Shown here piece by piece: positions 30,914 through 39,109 of a stretch of DNA of 55,580 nt. The DNA lies in the NCBI GenBank assembly GCA_900544175.1, contig UQUN01000018.1, forward strand, positions 1 through 55,580. The letters run 5' to 3'. The notes under the pieces are model-generated. The model ran no database searches. It was not told where the DNA came from and saw nothing but the letters and a program-made list of their open reading frames with translations. This DNA comes from an uncultured Alistipes sp. Lineage in GTDB: Bacteria > Bacteroidota > Bacteroidia > Bacteroidales > UBA932. The position numbers and the translations under genes were made by a program. The first letter of the stretch is position 1, and each line of letters begins with the position of its first letter.

Positions 30914-32888
30914 CATAGGGGACTATGGTATAGATGCCTGTAAAAAAGCCTTGAAGCGCTGCGAGAAATACCGCAGGCAGTTTCCGGACTTGATTGCGGA
31001 GATACGTCTGGATCTTTGCGGGCTTGGGGAGGATGATGTGCATGAATTGTTCAGCGGTTCGAGGATACCTCTGATTGCGACCGGCATGAAGCGTGACAGT
31101 CATCTTTGCAGTGCTGCCGTGATGGCTGGAGCCGCCTATGTGGATTTAAACGTCTTTTCCTACATCAGTCTCGGCAAGGGTGAGCAGGCTCTGTTGCGTG
31201 GGAGGGGAACCAAACTGATACTTTCTTTTCATGATTATCAGATGACTCCTGCCACGACCGCTCTTGCGAAAGTGTACAGGGAGGCGGTTAAGGCCGGTGC
31301 GGATATCGTGAAGATAGTTACTACGGCAGCATGTACCGGGGATGCGTTGAGGGTGCTGGACCTGTATAAAATGCAGAGAGACGGCAAGTTGGGACGAAAG
31401 AAAGTGCCGCTGACGGCATTTGCGATGGGTGATGAAGGGCGGTTCAGCCGGCTGGAGGCGCACAGGCTCGGTGCTCCTTTCATTTATTGCGCCCTGCGTC
31501 AGAAATACATAGTGGCTCCTGGTATGTTCACGATGGATGAGGTGGAGAATTTCCATGACAGGAGCGTGGTAAGCGGTACGGTGAGTATGCCGGCTTCTAA
31601 GAGTGTGGCCCAGAGGGCTATCATAGCTGCGATGCTGGCCAAGGGCGAGAGCGAGTTCCACAACTGCACCCGTTGCCGCGACATAGATTCGGCAATAGGT
31701 GTGGCAAAGCAGTTTGCGTCGGAGGCCTATATCGACAAGGGCGGTGACCTGATTATCCGGGGCGGTTTCCCTCCTGACAAGAAAAAGAACGATTCGCCTT
31801 TCTCGAGTCTCGTGTCCATGTCCATGCAGAGCGGCGGACGTACGGCATTTGTAGGCGAGTCTGGCCTATTGTCACGTCTTTGTATTCCTGTCGTTGCGCA
31901 GTTCGGTGAATCTGTGACTGTTACGGGTGAAGGCAGCCTGATGGACCGTCACATGTACGGCTGTAAGGAAGCGATGGAGGAACTCGGGGCCAGCTGTATC
32001 CTGACAGCTGAGGAGACTCTACCGGCCGTAGTATGCGGTCCGATCAAGGGGGGAGAGATTACTATCTCCGGCAGGAAGGGCTCGCAGTTCATCACCGGCC
32101 TGCTGATGGCTTTGCCTCTGTCCAAAAAAGACAGTGTCCTGAGGGTTCAGAATGCGACGAGTGTGCCATATATCCTGCTGACCGTAGATGTCATGCACAG
32201 GTTCGGGGTTACAGTGGAATGGCACCGCGAGGGCGGGGAACTGGTTTTCAATATACCTGGGAAGCAGAAATATTCTCCGACGGAGATGACATTCGAGGGG
32301 GACTGGAGTGCGGCTGTCAATTTCATTGTGGCTGCGGCGATTTTCGGAACTCTTGTCATCACAGGACTGGATTTTGACACTATTCAGGCCGACAAGAAGA
32401 TTCTGGAGGTGGCTGCAGGTTGTGGGGCTGATATTGAGGAACTGCCGGATGGCCGTGGCCTGCGGGTGTCGCGGGGTACTCTGCGGGCTTTCGATTTCGA
32501 TGCCACTGACTCGCCTGACCTGCTTCCGGCTCTTTCTGTACTGGCCGCCTTCTCGGAAGGCACTTCTCATTTTACAGGGGTGGCGCGTCTGCGCAACAAG
32601 GAAAGCAACCGTCCTGTAGTCATGGAAGAAGGACTGAGGGCAATGGGCGTACCGGCCAAGGTTGACGGGGACGTCATGGAGATTACCGGCATCAGTCTTT
32701 CCCGCAGGATTGTCGAGGGGAAAATGCTGAAAGGCGGCAGTTTCCACACTTTCTCCGATCACAGGGTCGCCATGGCCTTGAAAATAGCCTCTCTGGGTTG
32801 TGACTCCAAGGTGACTCTCGACAGCACCGACTGTATCGACAAATCTTTCCCCGGTTTTCTCAAACTGTTCGAATCCATTCACCAGTAG
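30900..32888 (+). CDS. aroDA: Fused type I 3-dehydroquinate dehydratase / EPSP synthase
   Basis: 662 residues from the ATG at 30900 (a TTG two codons upstream is also possible). Residues about 1-218 are a type I dehydroquinase: EIRLDL, His111 in LSFHDYQMTP, the Schiff-base Lys138 in ADIVKIVTTA, and GAPFIYCALR. Residues about 222-662 are EPSP synthase: PASKSVAQRA, SQFITGLLMALPL, DSPDLLPALSVLAAF with RLRNKES, and FSDHRVAMAL. The fused protein would dehydrate 3-dehydroquinate and later condense shikimate-3-phosphate with PEP, steps three and six of the pathway. The two reactions are not consecutive, since AroE and AroK act between them and are not in the window. The start overlaps aroB. There is no frameshift at the joint, which is a short linker. 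Confidence 0.9.
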   Translation: MICISIGDYGIDACKKALKRCEKYRRQFPDLIAEIRLDLCGLGEDDVHELFSGSRIPLIATGMKRDSHLCSAAVMAGAAYVDLNVFSYISLGKGEQALLRGRGTKLILSFHDYQMTPATTALAKVYREAVKAGADIVKIVTTAACTGDALRVLDLYKMQRDGKLGRKKVPLTAFAMGDEGRFSRLEAHRLGAPFIYCALRQKYIVAPGMFTMDEVENFHDRSVVSGTVSMPASKSVAQRAIIAAMLAKGESEFHNCTRCRDIDSAIGVAKQFASEAYIDKGGDLIIRGGFPPDKKKNDSPFSSLVSMSMQSGGRTAFVGESGLLSRLCIPVVAQFGESVTVTGEGSLMDRHMYGCKEAMEELGASCILTAEETLPAVVCGPIKGGEITISGRKGSQFITGLLMALPLSKKDSVLRVQNATSVPYILLTVDVMHRFGVTVEWHREGGELVFNIPGKQKYSPTEMTFEGDWSAAVNFIVAAAIFGTLVITGLDFDTIQADKKILEVAAGCGADIEELPDGRGLRVSRGTLRAFDFDATDSPDLLPALSVLAAFSEGTSHFTGVARLRNKESNRPVVMEEGLRAMGVPAKVDGDVMEITGISLSRRIVEGKMLKGGSFHTFSDHRVAMALKIASLGCDSKVTLDSTDCIDKSFPGFLKLFESIHQ

Positions 32889-32908
32889 CAATATACTACA
32901 TAAACGAT

Positions 32909-34000
32909 ATGCACAACGCTTTCGGAGATACATTCAGGATTGCCCTTGCGGGTGAATCCCACAGTCCGCTCATGTCGGTGGAGATTCAGGGAGTGCCGGA
33001 GGGTATCCCGCTCGCACCGGCAGACTTCACGGCTGACATCGACCGCCGTCGGCCCGGCCGCAAGGGCACGACCTCCCGCACTGAGAAGGATATGCCGGAG
33101 ATTGTCCGGGGAGTGGAGGGCGGCCTGACCACCGGAACCACGTTGAAACTGGTATTTCACAATGACAATGTGGATCCTTCTGCGTACTGGCAGTTCACCG
33201 ATATTCCCCGTCCGGGCCATGCGGACTGGGTGCGCAGGGTAAAATATGGGGTGGACAGCCTGACTTCGGGGGGAGGAATGTTCTCCGGAAGGATGACCCT
33301 GCCTCTCGTTGCTGCCGGAACGGTGGCCAGGAAGGTCATTTCCCCGATACAGGTCAATGCCTGTCTTACGGAGGTCGGAGGCCGGAGACTGCTTCGGGAC
33401 AATGCCGGATGCGGCGGGTCGGGCCATATTTCTCCAGATTCAGCTGTAGCGGTGGAGCAGCAGACGGATGACGCGGATGTTCTCGCCTCACCTGAGGCTC
33501 TGGATGCCTTCCTGACGGAAGTGGCGGCTGAGGGTGATTCGGTCGGAGGAGTGGTCGAATGCGTCTGTACCGGAGTCCCTGCCGGCCTTGGGGAACCGTT
33601 CTTTTATCCTATGGAGGCGGCTCTTTCGCAGATGATTTTCTCCGTACCAGGCATCCGTGGCATAGAGTTCGGGGACGGCTTCGGGGCCTCCCGTATGCGC
33701 GGCTCGCAGCACAACGACCCCATCACCGACATCGCGGGGCATACCTCCCGCAACGGAGCCGGTGGTATCAACGGCGGCATAACCAACGGCAATCCGCTTG
33801 TCTTCCGCGTGGCAGTGAAGCCCACCTCCAGCATTGCCCGTCCCCAGAGCACCATAAATCTGGCTACCGGACGGCTGGAGGAACTCAGGATAAAGGGACG
33901 CCACGACGTATGCTTCGCCCTGCGTGTCCCTGTAGTCATTGAAAGCGCCGCCGCCATTGTCCTCTGCGACGCCATTCTTTCCCGTCAGAAGAGCTTGTAG
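32909..34000 (+). CDS. aroC: Chorismate synthase
   Basis: 363 residues, standard length. It makes chorismate from EPSP using reduced FMN. Signature segments are ALAGESHSPLMSVEIQG near the N-terminus, SRTEKDMPEIVRGVEGG, the FGDGFGASRMRGSQHND region and RPQSTINLATG, which carry the FMN- and substrate-binding residues. It lies 20 bases after the fused aroDA gene, completing an aro cluster. Its last 16 bases overlap the convergent lipoprotein gene. Confidence 0.95.
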   Translation: MHNAFGDTFRIALAGESHSPLMSVEIQGVPEGIPLAPADFTADIDRRRPGRKGTTSRTEKDMPEIVRGVEGGLTTGTTLKLVFHNDNVDPSAYWQFTDIPRPGHADWVRRVKYGVDSLTSGGGMFSGRMTLPLVAAGTVARKVISPIQVNACLTEVGGRRLLRDNAGCGGSGHISPDSAVAVEQQTDDADVLASPEALDAFLTEVAAEGDSVGGVVECVCTGVPAGLGEPFFYPMEAALSQMIFSVPGIRGIEFGDGFGASRMRGSQHNDPITDIAGHTSRNGAGGINGGITNGNPLVFRVAVKPTSSIARPQSTINLATGRLEELRIKGRHDVCFALRVPVVIESAAAIVLCDAILSRQKSL

Positions 34001-35121
34001 CGGAGGATGGAAAGCTGGTCTGTGTTCTTGTCCTTGACACTGGCGTAGATGAGACCGTCCCCACCGGAAGAGATTGCGGAGCAGTCCTTCAGGCCCTCCA
34101 GGCGGTAGCTGCCCTGAAGATCCCCCTCCCAGTCGAGGACCAGGATGAGCATATCCTTTGCCTCCTCAGTGTATTTCTTGCTCCGGGTTGACATTGTAGG
34201 CACTCCGTTGACCATTTCCGTTGTAATTAAAGGCTCGGGACTTATATCGTCATCGTACCGCAGATAGATGTAGCTGTCATCACAGCATGCAGATACGTAG
34301 ACGGATCCGTAGTATTCTGCAAGAAACAGATACGAACCGTCGTTGAGATATTTTGGTTTGATGTCGTCCGGCCCGATGACGCTCCTTACCAGACGCAGGC
34401 TGTCATTGTAGAACTCCACGAGGGGATAGGAGTTCTCTATGTAGACTACCGTGCCTTTATCGGGATTGGTAAGCAGGTGCCCCTGAAAGCAGTTCCCTGA
34501 AAAAATCTTGTCGTCTCCGTATGGAATAATGTCTCCGTCTGAGTAGAACAGCTTGGCTTCCCCGTTGGAGACGTTGATGCTTTTGTCCTCGAACCAGAAG
34601 GGGTTGAGTGAAAGCATCTGCCCCTTGTAGGTAACGACTTTCATTGTACGGAATTTGAAAGGCATTTCCTTTATCCACCTGTCGGCCTGCAGCCCTTCGG
34701 CGGCTCTGTCAAGCGGAATGGTGAACAGGTTGCCCTTTTGGTAATCCATTACGTAGAGTGTGTCATCTACAGCATAGGTGTTCATAGAGAGTATCTCATA
34801 CGGTCCGTTGCCCGCATGAAGAAATCGGGAGACACGCTGCATCGTTCTGGTGTCATAGACCTGAAAGGCCCACTGGCTGGCTGACAGGCCGGTCCAGCCG
34901 GTCTGAGTCCGACATACCGCATAACGGTCTCCGGTCATCCAGGCCATGTCTGCCAATACGGTATCTGGAAAAGTGCAGACAGTATCGCCCTTTACGCTGA
35001 CTGCTCCGGTCTTCACCTCGTCGGTCAGTACGGTGATACTGTTGTCTGCTTTGTCGCTGCACGAGTATAGGGCCATGACTGCGGCCGCGATAACCGATAG
35101 GACTGTGATAATGTTTTTCAT
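33985..35121 (-). CDS. Beta-propeller lipoprotein (BF3164/TolB-like)
   Basis: 378 residues. The lipoprotein signal peptide is clear (MKNIITVLSVIAAAVMALYSC). The mature part has regular short beta-blade repeats with DTLYVMDYQKGNLF, SYPLVEFYNDSLRLV and GDGLIYASVKD, similar to Bacteroidota TolB-like six-bladed propellers (BF3164 family). No enzyme motif is present, so a binding or scaffold role is inferred. It is convergent with aroC, overlapping it by 16 bases. A weak -7-like sequence (TATCTTTA, 35150-35143 on this strand) is upstream. Family recognition is moderate. Confidence 0.7.
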   Translation of the reverse strand: MKNIITVLSVIAAAVMALYSCSDKADNSITVLTDEVKTGAVSVKGDTVCTFPDTVLADMAWMTGDRYAVCRTQTGWTGLSASQWAFQVYDTRTMQRVSRFLHAGNGPYEILSMNTYAVDDTLYVMDYQKGNLFTIPLDRAAEGLQADRWIKEMPFKFRTMKVVTYKGQMLSLNPFWFEDKSINVSNGEAKLFYSDGDIIPYGDDKIFSGNCFQGHLLTNPDKGTVVYIENSYPLVEFYNDSLRLVRSVIGPDDIKPKYLNDGSYLFLAEYYGSVYVSACCDDSYIYLRYDDDISPEPLITTEMVNGVPTMSTRSKKYTEEAKDMLILVLDWEGDLQGSYRLEGLKDCSAISSGGDGLIYASVKDKNTDQLSILRYKLF

Positions 35122-35169
35122 GGTGAGAATGATTTTGTGTCGTAAAGATAAGAAATATTTGGAGTAAAT

Positions 35170-35430
35170 TATAATCGGTCGTTCGGCTTATGGTACGGAC
35201 GGATACTCCGGCTGAATCCGGCGTAGAGCGTCCTGTTGAAATAACGGCGGTGAGATGGTCTTGCCGCAACGGCACCGAATCACGGGAAATGCTGCCGTTG
35301 TGGCGAGGACCGGATGGGGAATCTGGCGTAGGACGGTCTGTGGAAGAGGCCACGGAAAATTAACATGCCGCAATTCGGGTACCGGAGGCACAGGGGCCAT
35401 GGCCAATCAATGATGGTGGAGCACGGCGTG
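35170..35430. repeat. GC-rich spacer with degenerate repeats
   Basis: No gene found. Short patterns recur, for example GAATCCGGCGTAG (35216-35228) and GAATCTGGCGTAG (35318-35330). A segment starting GAATCACGGGAAATGCTG near 35278 resembles one starting GAATCGCTGGAAATACTG near 35840. They may be decayed repeats; I cannot assign a function. Confidence 0.3.
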
Positions 35431-35433
35431 GTT

Positions 35434-35670
35434 GGGAAATGCACGTCGTTTTATATGTTTCTGCCTGTCAAGGATTTATAAAAGGAACTGCAATTTACGC
35501 GCAGTCGCGAAAGCCTGTAAATTGCATGTCGTTCTTTAAGCCATTGTCAATCAGTTTATTGCGAAATGGCCTGCATTTTTCGCGCTATTCTGAAGGGTCG
35601 AAAAATGCATGTGGTTTTATATATTATTGAATGTCAATTAATTATGAAAAGGACTGCAATTCACGACAGC
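35434..35670. repeat. Array of interspersed palindromic elements
   Basis: Two full copies and two half copies of the hairpin family occur with about 80-90 base spacing. Copy B pairs TGCAATTTAC (35489-35498) with GTAAATTGCA (35517-35526). Copy C pairs TGCATTTTTCG (35572-35582) with CGAAAAATGCA (35599-35609). Half copies lie at 35434-35455 (right arm) and about 35640-35665 (left arm). Between copies the sequence varies but keeps a TGTCAA. The copies share the outer arms AAAAGGnCTGCAwTT and AAATGCAyGTnGTTTTATA with the element at 29355-29416. Confidence 0.65.
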
Positions 35671-35679
35671 CGATAGTCT

Positions 35680-35818
35680 CACGTTGCTTTTTAGTTGTAA
35701 TGTAAATATTTGTCAGTCATGTGATTGGCATAATTGCAGATTTTAATATCGGATTGAATTTGGCTAAAAGAGCACTTTTTTGTCCCAATTAAATATGTTA
35801 TAACTAAAAAGCAACGTG
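35680..35818. mobile_element. MITE-like element with 21-base terminal inverted repeats
   Basis: 139 bases bounded by CACGTTGCTTTTTAGTTGTAA (left, 35680-35700) and TTATAACTAAAAAGCAACGTG (right, 35798-35818), identical when inverted except for one base. The interior is AT-rich and non-coding. No target-site duplication is obvious. It fits a small non-autonomous element whose transposase is elsewhere. It sits next to the palindrome array. Confidence 0.55.
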
Positions 35819-35970
35819 GAATTTTCTGCCGGGGCTGAGAATCGCTGGAAATACTGCGCCTGTGGAGAGAATGCAGAGTTGGATCCGGATGCTGTCGTTG
35901 CGGCGGAGAGAATCAAGTGATCATGGATGATTGGATGGACTCCACCTGGATGAGGCAGCGAGAATGAAAC
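35819..35970. repeat. Spacer with repeats like those at 35170-35430
   Basis: No gene. Segments such as GAGAATCGCTGGAAATACTG and GATGCTGTCGTTGCGGCGGAG resemble those at 35170-35430, suggesting the MITE-like element and palindrome array were inserted into, or lie between, older repeats. Confidence 0.25.
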
Positions 35971-36006
35971 AGGCCCTGCCCGGGAGGATATCCCGCGGCA
36001 GGGCCT
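35971..36006 (-). terminator. Terminator of the S9 peptidase gene
   Basis: AGGCCCTGCC (35971-35980) pairs with GGCAGGGCCT (35997-36006), with an inner CGGGA/TCCCG extension. It lies 80 bases past the peptidase stop at 36085. The T-run on the minus strand is short. Confidence 0.6.
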
Positions 36007-36084
36007 TGATTCAGATTGTATCTTTAATGGGCTATGTCAGATGACATGTGCCAGATGTGAGACGTGCTGTGTGTCTGATCACCG

Positions 36085-38172
36085 TCAGTCTTTAAGCCAC
36101 TGATCGAACCATGCGAAGAAATCCCTCTGCCAGTGGACTGCATTCTGGGGCCTGAGAATCCAGTGATTCTCTTCGGGGAAGAGCAGCATACGGGAGGGCA
36201 CGCCCATCATCTGAGCGGCATTGAATGCGGCCATGCCCTGCTCTACAGGTACGCGGTAGTCCATCTCGCCGTGGGTCACCATGATCGGGGTCTTCCAGTT
36301 GCGGATGAGCTTGTGGGGAGAGTTTACATAGTGCCTGCGGGCTGCCGGTTTCTCGAGATCCCAGGGCGCTCCGCCGTTTTCCCACTGGGGAAACCACATT
36401 TCCTCTGTCATCATGTACATCTGCTCCTGGTTGAAGATGCCGGCGTGAGAGAGGAATGCGTCGAAGTCATCGGGATGCGCACCTGCGAGATAATAGATGG
36501 AGTAGCCGCCGAAGCTGGCACCCGAAGCACCCATCTTGCCTACGTAAGGCTCCTTCTTCATCTCGTAGACGGCTGACATGTAGTCGTCAATGCACTGGCC
36601 GGCATAGTCCTGAGACACATCGTCGCACCATTTCTGGCCGAAGGACATCGTGCCGCGCCTATTGGGCAGTATCACGATGTAGCCGTTGGCTGCCATCAGC
36701 TTGAAGTTCCAGCGGGTAGACCAGCTCTGGCTGAGGCACTGCTGGGGACCTCCGGTGCAGAACAGCATGGTCGGATACACTTTGGTGGAGTCGAATCCGG
36801 CGGGATAAACCACCCATGTGAGCATCTTGAGGCCGTCCGTGGTGGGAATCCAGCGGAGCTCGTAAGTCTCTTGCTCAAGCTGTGCGTATATGTCGTCGTT
36901 CTCGTGGGAAAGGTAAGTGAATGAACCGTCTGCGATGGATACCGATACGATCTCGTCCGGTCTGCTCATGGACTGGGCTGTCGCAAGCAGATGCCCGTTG
37001 CCCATCTCCTTCACGCCTCCGAAGTCAAACCAGCTGTCCTCCGGGGTTATTCTGGTGATATTACCCTCGAGGTCGACAGAATATATGGCCTGCAGGGCAA
37101 ATGCCAGTGCGTTGAAATATAGTCCGCTGCCGTCGGCCTTCCATACCGGGGACATCGCTCCGTGGTCAAAACCTACTGTCAGTTCCTTTTTCTCGCGTGA
37201 GGTCAGGTCGATGACGAAAAGTCTGGTACGGTCGGCCTCGAATCCGGCTCTCTCCATGCTCAGCCATGCGATGCTCTTGCCGTCGGGAGAGAACACAGGG
37301 TCTGTGTCGTACCCGTTCATGCCTTCCGTGAGATTCTCGCAAGTGCCGTCAGCCACATTGTAGAGATAGATGTCGGTATTTGTGGAGAAGGCGTAATCCT
37401 TGCCTGTCAGTTTGCGGCAGGCGTATGCGATCCACTGTCCGTCAGGGCTCCATGAGAGCTGCTCCAGTCCGCCGAAAGGCAGGGTCGGAAGCTCGAACTT
37501 GGTGCCCTCGATGATGTCCTTGCCGGGAATGACTTTCAGACTGTTGCCGGAACGGGTCACGTCAGAGACAAACGTGTGGGGAATGGTCTCCACGAAACAG
37601 TCCCAGTGACGGTACATCAGGCCGTCTATCTCACGTCCCGATGACTTCGGAAGATCTGGATACAGATCTGTCGGCTTAGTGGCGTACTGTACCTGGGCGA
37701 TATACATCACCTTGGTCTGGTCGGGCGAGAGCTTGAACTCGGAAATGCCGCCCGGGATGTCGCTGACCCGACGGATGCCGGAGCCGTTGGCCTTCATCGA
37801 CCATATCTGGCCGTCGCGCAGAAAGAGGATGGTGGAGCCGTCTCCGTACCAGCGGGCATTGTTTGCGCTGGAAGTGAAATGCGTGATCTGCCGGTTGTCA
37901 CTGCCGTCGGCGTTCATCACGTACAGCTGACGCACGCTGCGGTTCTCCTCGATGCTGGTGTAGGTCACTCCGTAGAGTATCTTCTTGCCGTCGGGTGAGA
38001 GCTGAGGATCGGACACACGGCCGAGCCGCAGCATAATCTCTGGTGTGAATTTGCCGTCCACGACCTCAACGGGCTCTTTTTCTATGACGGACTGCCCGCT
38101 CCTGGCGGAAGCATCCGTGCAGAATGTCATTGCCATTAAAAATGTTGAAAGTAGAATTAAAGGTTTTCTCAT
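36085..38172 (-). CDS. S9-family peptidase, dipeptidyl-peptidase 5-like
   Basis: 695 residues from the ATG at 38172, which is directly followed by a signal peptide (MRKPLILLSTFLMAMTFCTD); an ATG 11 codons upstream adds atypical residues. The N-terminal part has beta-propeller repeats (PQLSPDGKKILYG, LSWSPDGQWIAYA, PVFSPDGKSIAWL). The C-terminal alpha/beta hydrolase domain has the nucleophile in GASGASFGGYS, the Asp in HGEMDYRVP and the His in ENHWIL. This matches prolyl-oligopeptidase-type exopeptidases such as Porphyromonas DPP5, which remove dipeptides in the periplasm. It is a single-gene unit with a promoter shared in space with the divergent SIMPL gene. Confidence 0.9.
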   Translation of the reverse strand: MRKPLILLSTFLMAMTFCTDASARSGQSVIEKEPVEVVDGKFTPEIMLRLGRVSDPQLSPDGKKILYGVTYTSIEENRSVRQLYVMNADGSDNRQITHFTSSANNARWYGDGSTILFLRDGQIWSMKANGSGIRRVSDIPGGISEFKLSPDQTKVMYIAQVQYATKPTDLYPDLPKSSGREIDGLMYRHWDCFVETIPHTFVSDVTRSGNSLKVIPGKDIIEGTKFELPTLPFGGLEQLSWSPDGQWIAYACRKLTGKDYAFSTNTDIYLYNVADGTCENLTEGMNGYDTDPVFSPDGKSIAWLSMERAGFEADRTRLFVIDLTSREKKELTVGFDHGAMSPVWKADGSGLYFNALAFALQAIYSVDLEGNITRITPEDSWFDFGGVKEMGNGHLLATAQSMSRPDEIVSVSIADGSFTYLSHENDDIYAQLEQETYELRWIPTTDGLKMLTWVVYPAGFDSTKVYPTMLFCTGGPQQCLSQSWSTRWNFKLMAANGYIVILPNRRGTMSFGQKWCDDVSQDYAGQCIDDYMSAVYEMKKEPYVGKMGASGASFGGYSIYYLAGAHPDDFDAFLSHAGIFNQEQMYMMTEEMWFPQWENGGAPWDLEKPAARRHYVNSPHKLIRNWKTPIMVTHGEMDYRVPVEQGMAAFNAAQMMGVPSRMLLFPEENHWILRPQNAVHWQRDFFAWFDQWLKD

Positions 38173-38230
38173 GTATGTAAAATTTAATGATGTTGCTGCA
38201 TTCAAATAGTCGGGTTTTACTACTGCACGG

Positions 38231-38259
38231 CAAACTTACGGATAAAATCTGATTTATCC
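38231..38259 (-). promoter_or_regulatory. Promoter and dyad upstream of the S9 peptidase gene
   Basis: On the minus strand TAAGTTTG (38238-38231) is an exact -7 element, 59 bases before the start at 38172. GGATAAA (38240-38246) and TTTATCC (38253-38259) form a dyad exactly where a -33 box would be, so it could be an operator; binding is inferred. Confidence 0.5.
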
Positions 38260-38313
38260 ACAGCATGAATGAAAAAGTCACAGGTTTTACAGAGTCTGTT
38301 AGAATTAAATCAC

Positions 38314-38321
38314 TATCTTTG
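38314..38321 (+). promoter_or_regulatory. -7 element of the SIMPL-GH5-murB gene group
   Basis: TATCTTTG is an exact match, 25 bases before the ATG at 38347. No clear -33 box. The next several plus-strand genes have no other clear promoter, so this may drive a long operon. Confidence 0.5.
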
Positions 38322-38346
38322 TATAATGTACTAAAATTGATGCGCT

Positions 38347-39105
38347 ATGGAAGAAATCATAAATGACGGTCATAGTCATGACAAGGACAGGAAGACCAAG
38401 GTAAAGCTGACTTTCGAAGGAGGCGGTTCGATAATGGTTGGACTGATAGTTCTCGGATGGTTTATATATGCGGGTATCGGACGGTTTTCAGACCGGGACC
38501 GCAGTGTCGTGGTTAAGGGACTTTCGGAAAGGGAGGTTGTTGCCGACAAGGTTATCTGGCCTCTGGCATACAGGCTGGCCGGCAATGACCTGAAAGCACT
38601 TTATACGCAGATAGAGGAAAACAACGCGGTGATAGTGGATTTTCTGACATCCAACGGTGTACCGCAGGAGGAGATAACCGTCACACCTGCATCTGTGACC
38701 GATCTCCAGGCGGAACGGTACGGATACAACAACGAGGATCCGTTCCGGTACAAGGCCGTATCTGTGGTTACGGTTGCTTCCGGAAAGATAGATGTGGTGA
38801 GGAATCTTATGACAAAGCAGGGAGACCTTCTCAAGAAAGGTGTCGTGATAGCGGGGGATGACTATCAGTTCCAGACTGTTTTCTCATTCAACGGACTCAA
38901 TGACATCAAACCGGAGATGGTGGCCGAGGCGACTGAGAACGCACGGGCCACGGCCCAGAAGTTTGCGGAGGATTCGGACAGCAGGATCGGCAAGATACGT
39001 TCGGCTTCACAGGGTCAGTTCTCCATATCCGACCGTGACCAGAACACTCCGCACATCAAAGTGGTAAGGGTGGTCACTACGATAGAATACTCATTAAAGG
39101 ACTAA
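38347..39105 (+). CDS. SIMPL-domain (DUF541) membrane protein
   Basis: 252 residues. A short charged cytoplasmic N-terminus is followed by one membrane helix (about 26-46, GSIMVGLIVLGWFIYAGIG). The SIMPL/DUF541 domain follows, with RSVVVKGLSEREVVADKVIWPL, VTDLQAERYGYN and ENARATAQKFAEDSDS typical of the family. The domain sits in the periplasm. SIMPL proteins are of poorly defined role. The next gene starts 4 bases after its stop. Confidence 0.85.
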   Translation: MEEIINDGHSHDKDRKTKVKLTFEGGGSIMVGLIVLGWFIYAGIGRFSDRDRSVVVKGLSEREVVADKVIWPLAYRLAGNDLKALYTQIEENNAVIVDFLTSNGVPQEEITVTPASVTDLQAERYGYNNEDPFRYKAVSVVTVASGKIDVVRNLMTKQGDLLKKGVVIAGDDYQFQTVFSFNGLNDIKPEMVAEATENARATAQKFAEDSDSRIGKIRSASQGQFSISDRDQNTPHIKVVRVVTTIEYSLKD

Positions 39106-39109
39106 GGTG

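Noticed and set aside
35434..35670. CRISPR array
   Set aside because: Repeats are imperfect, spaced 80-90 bases, the intervals share sequence and no cas genes are present.
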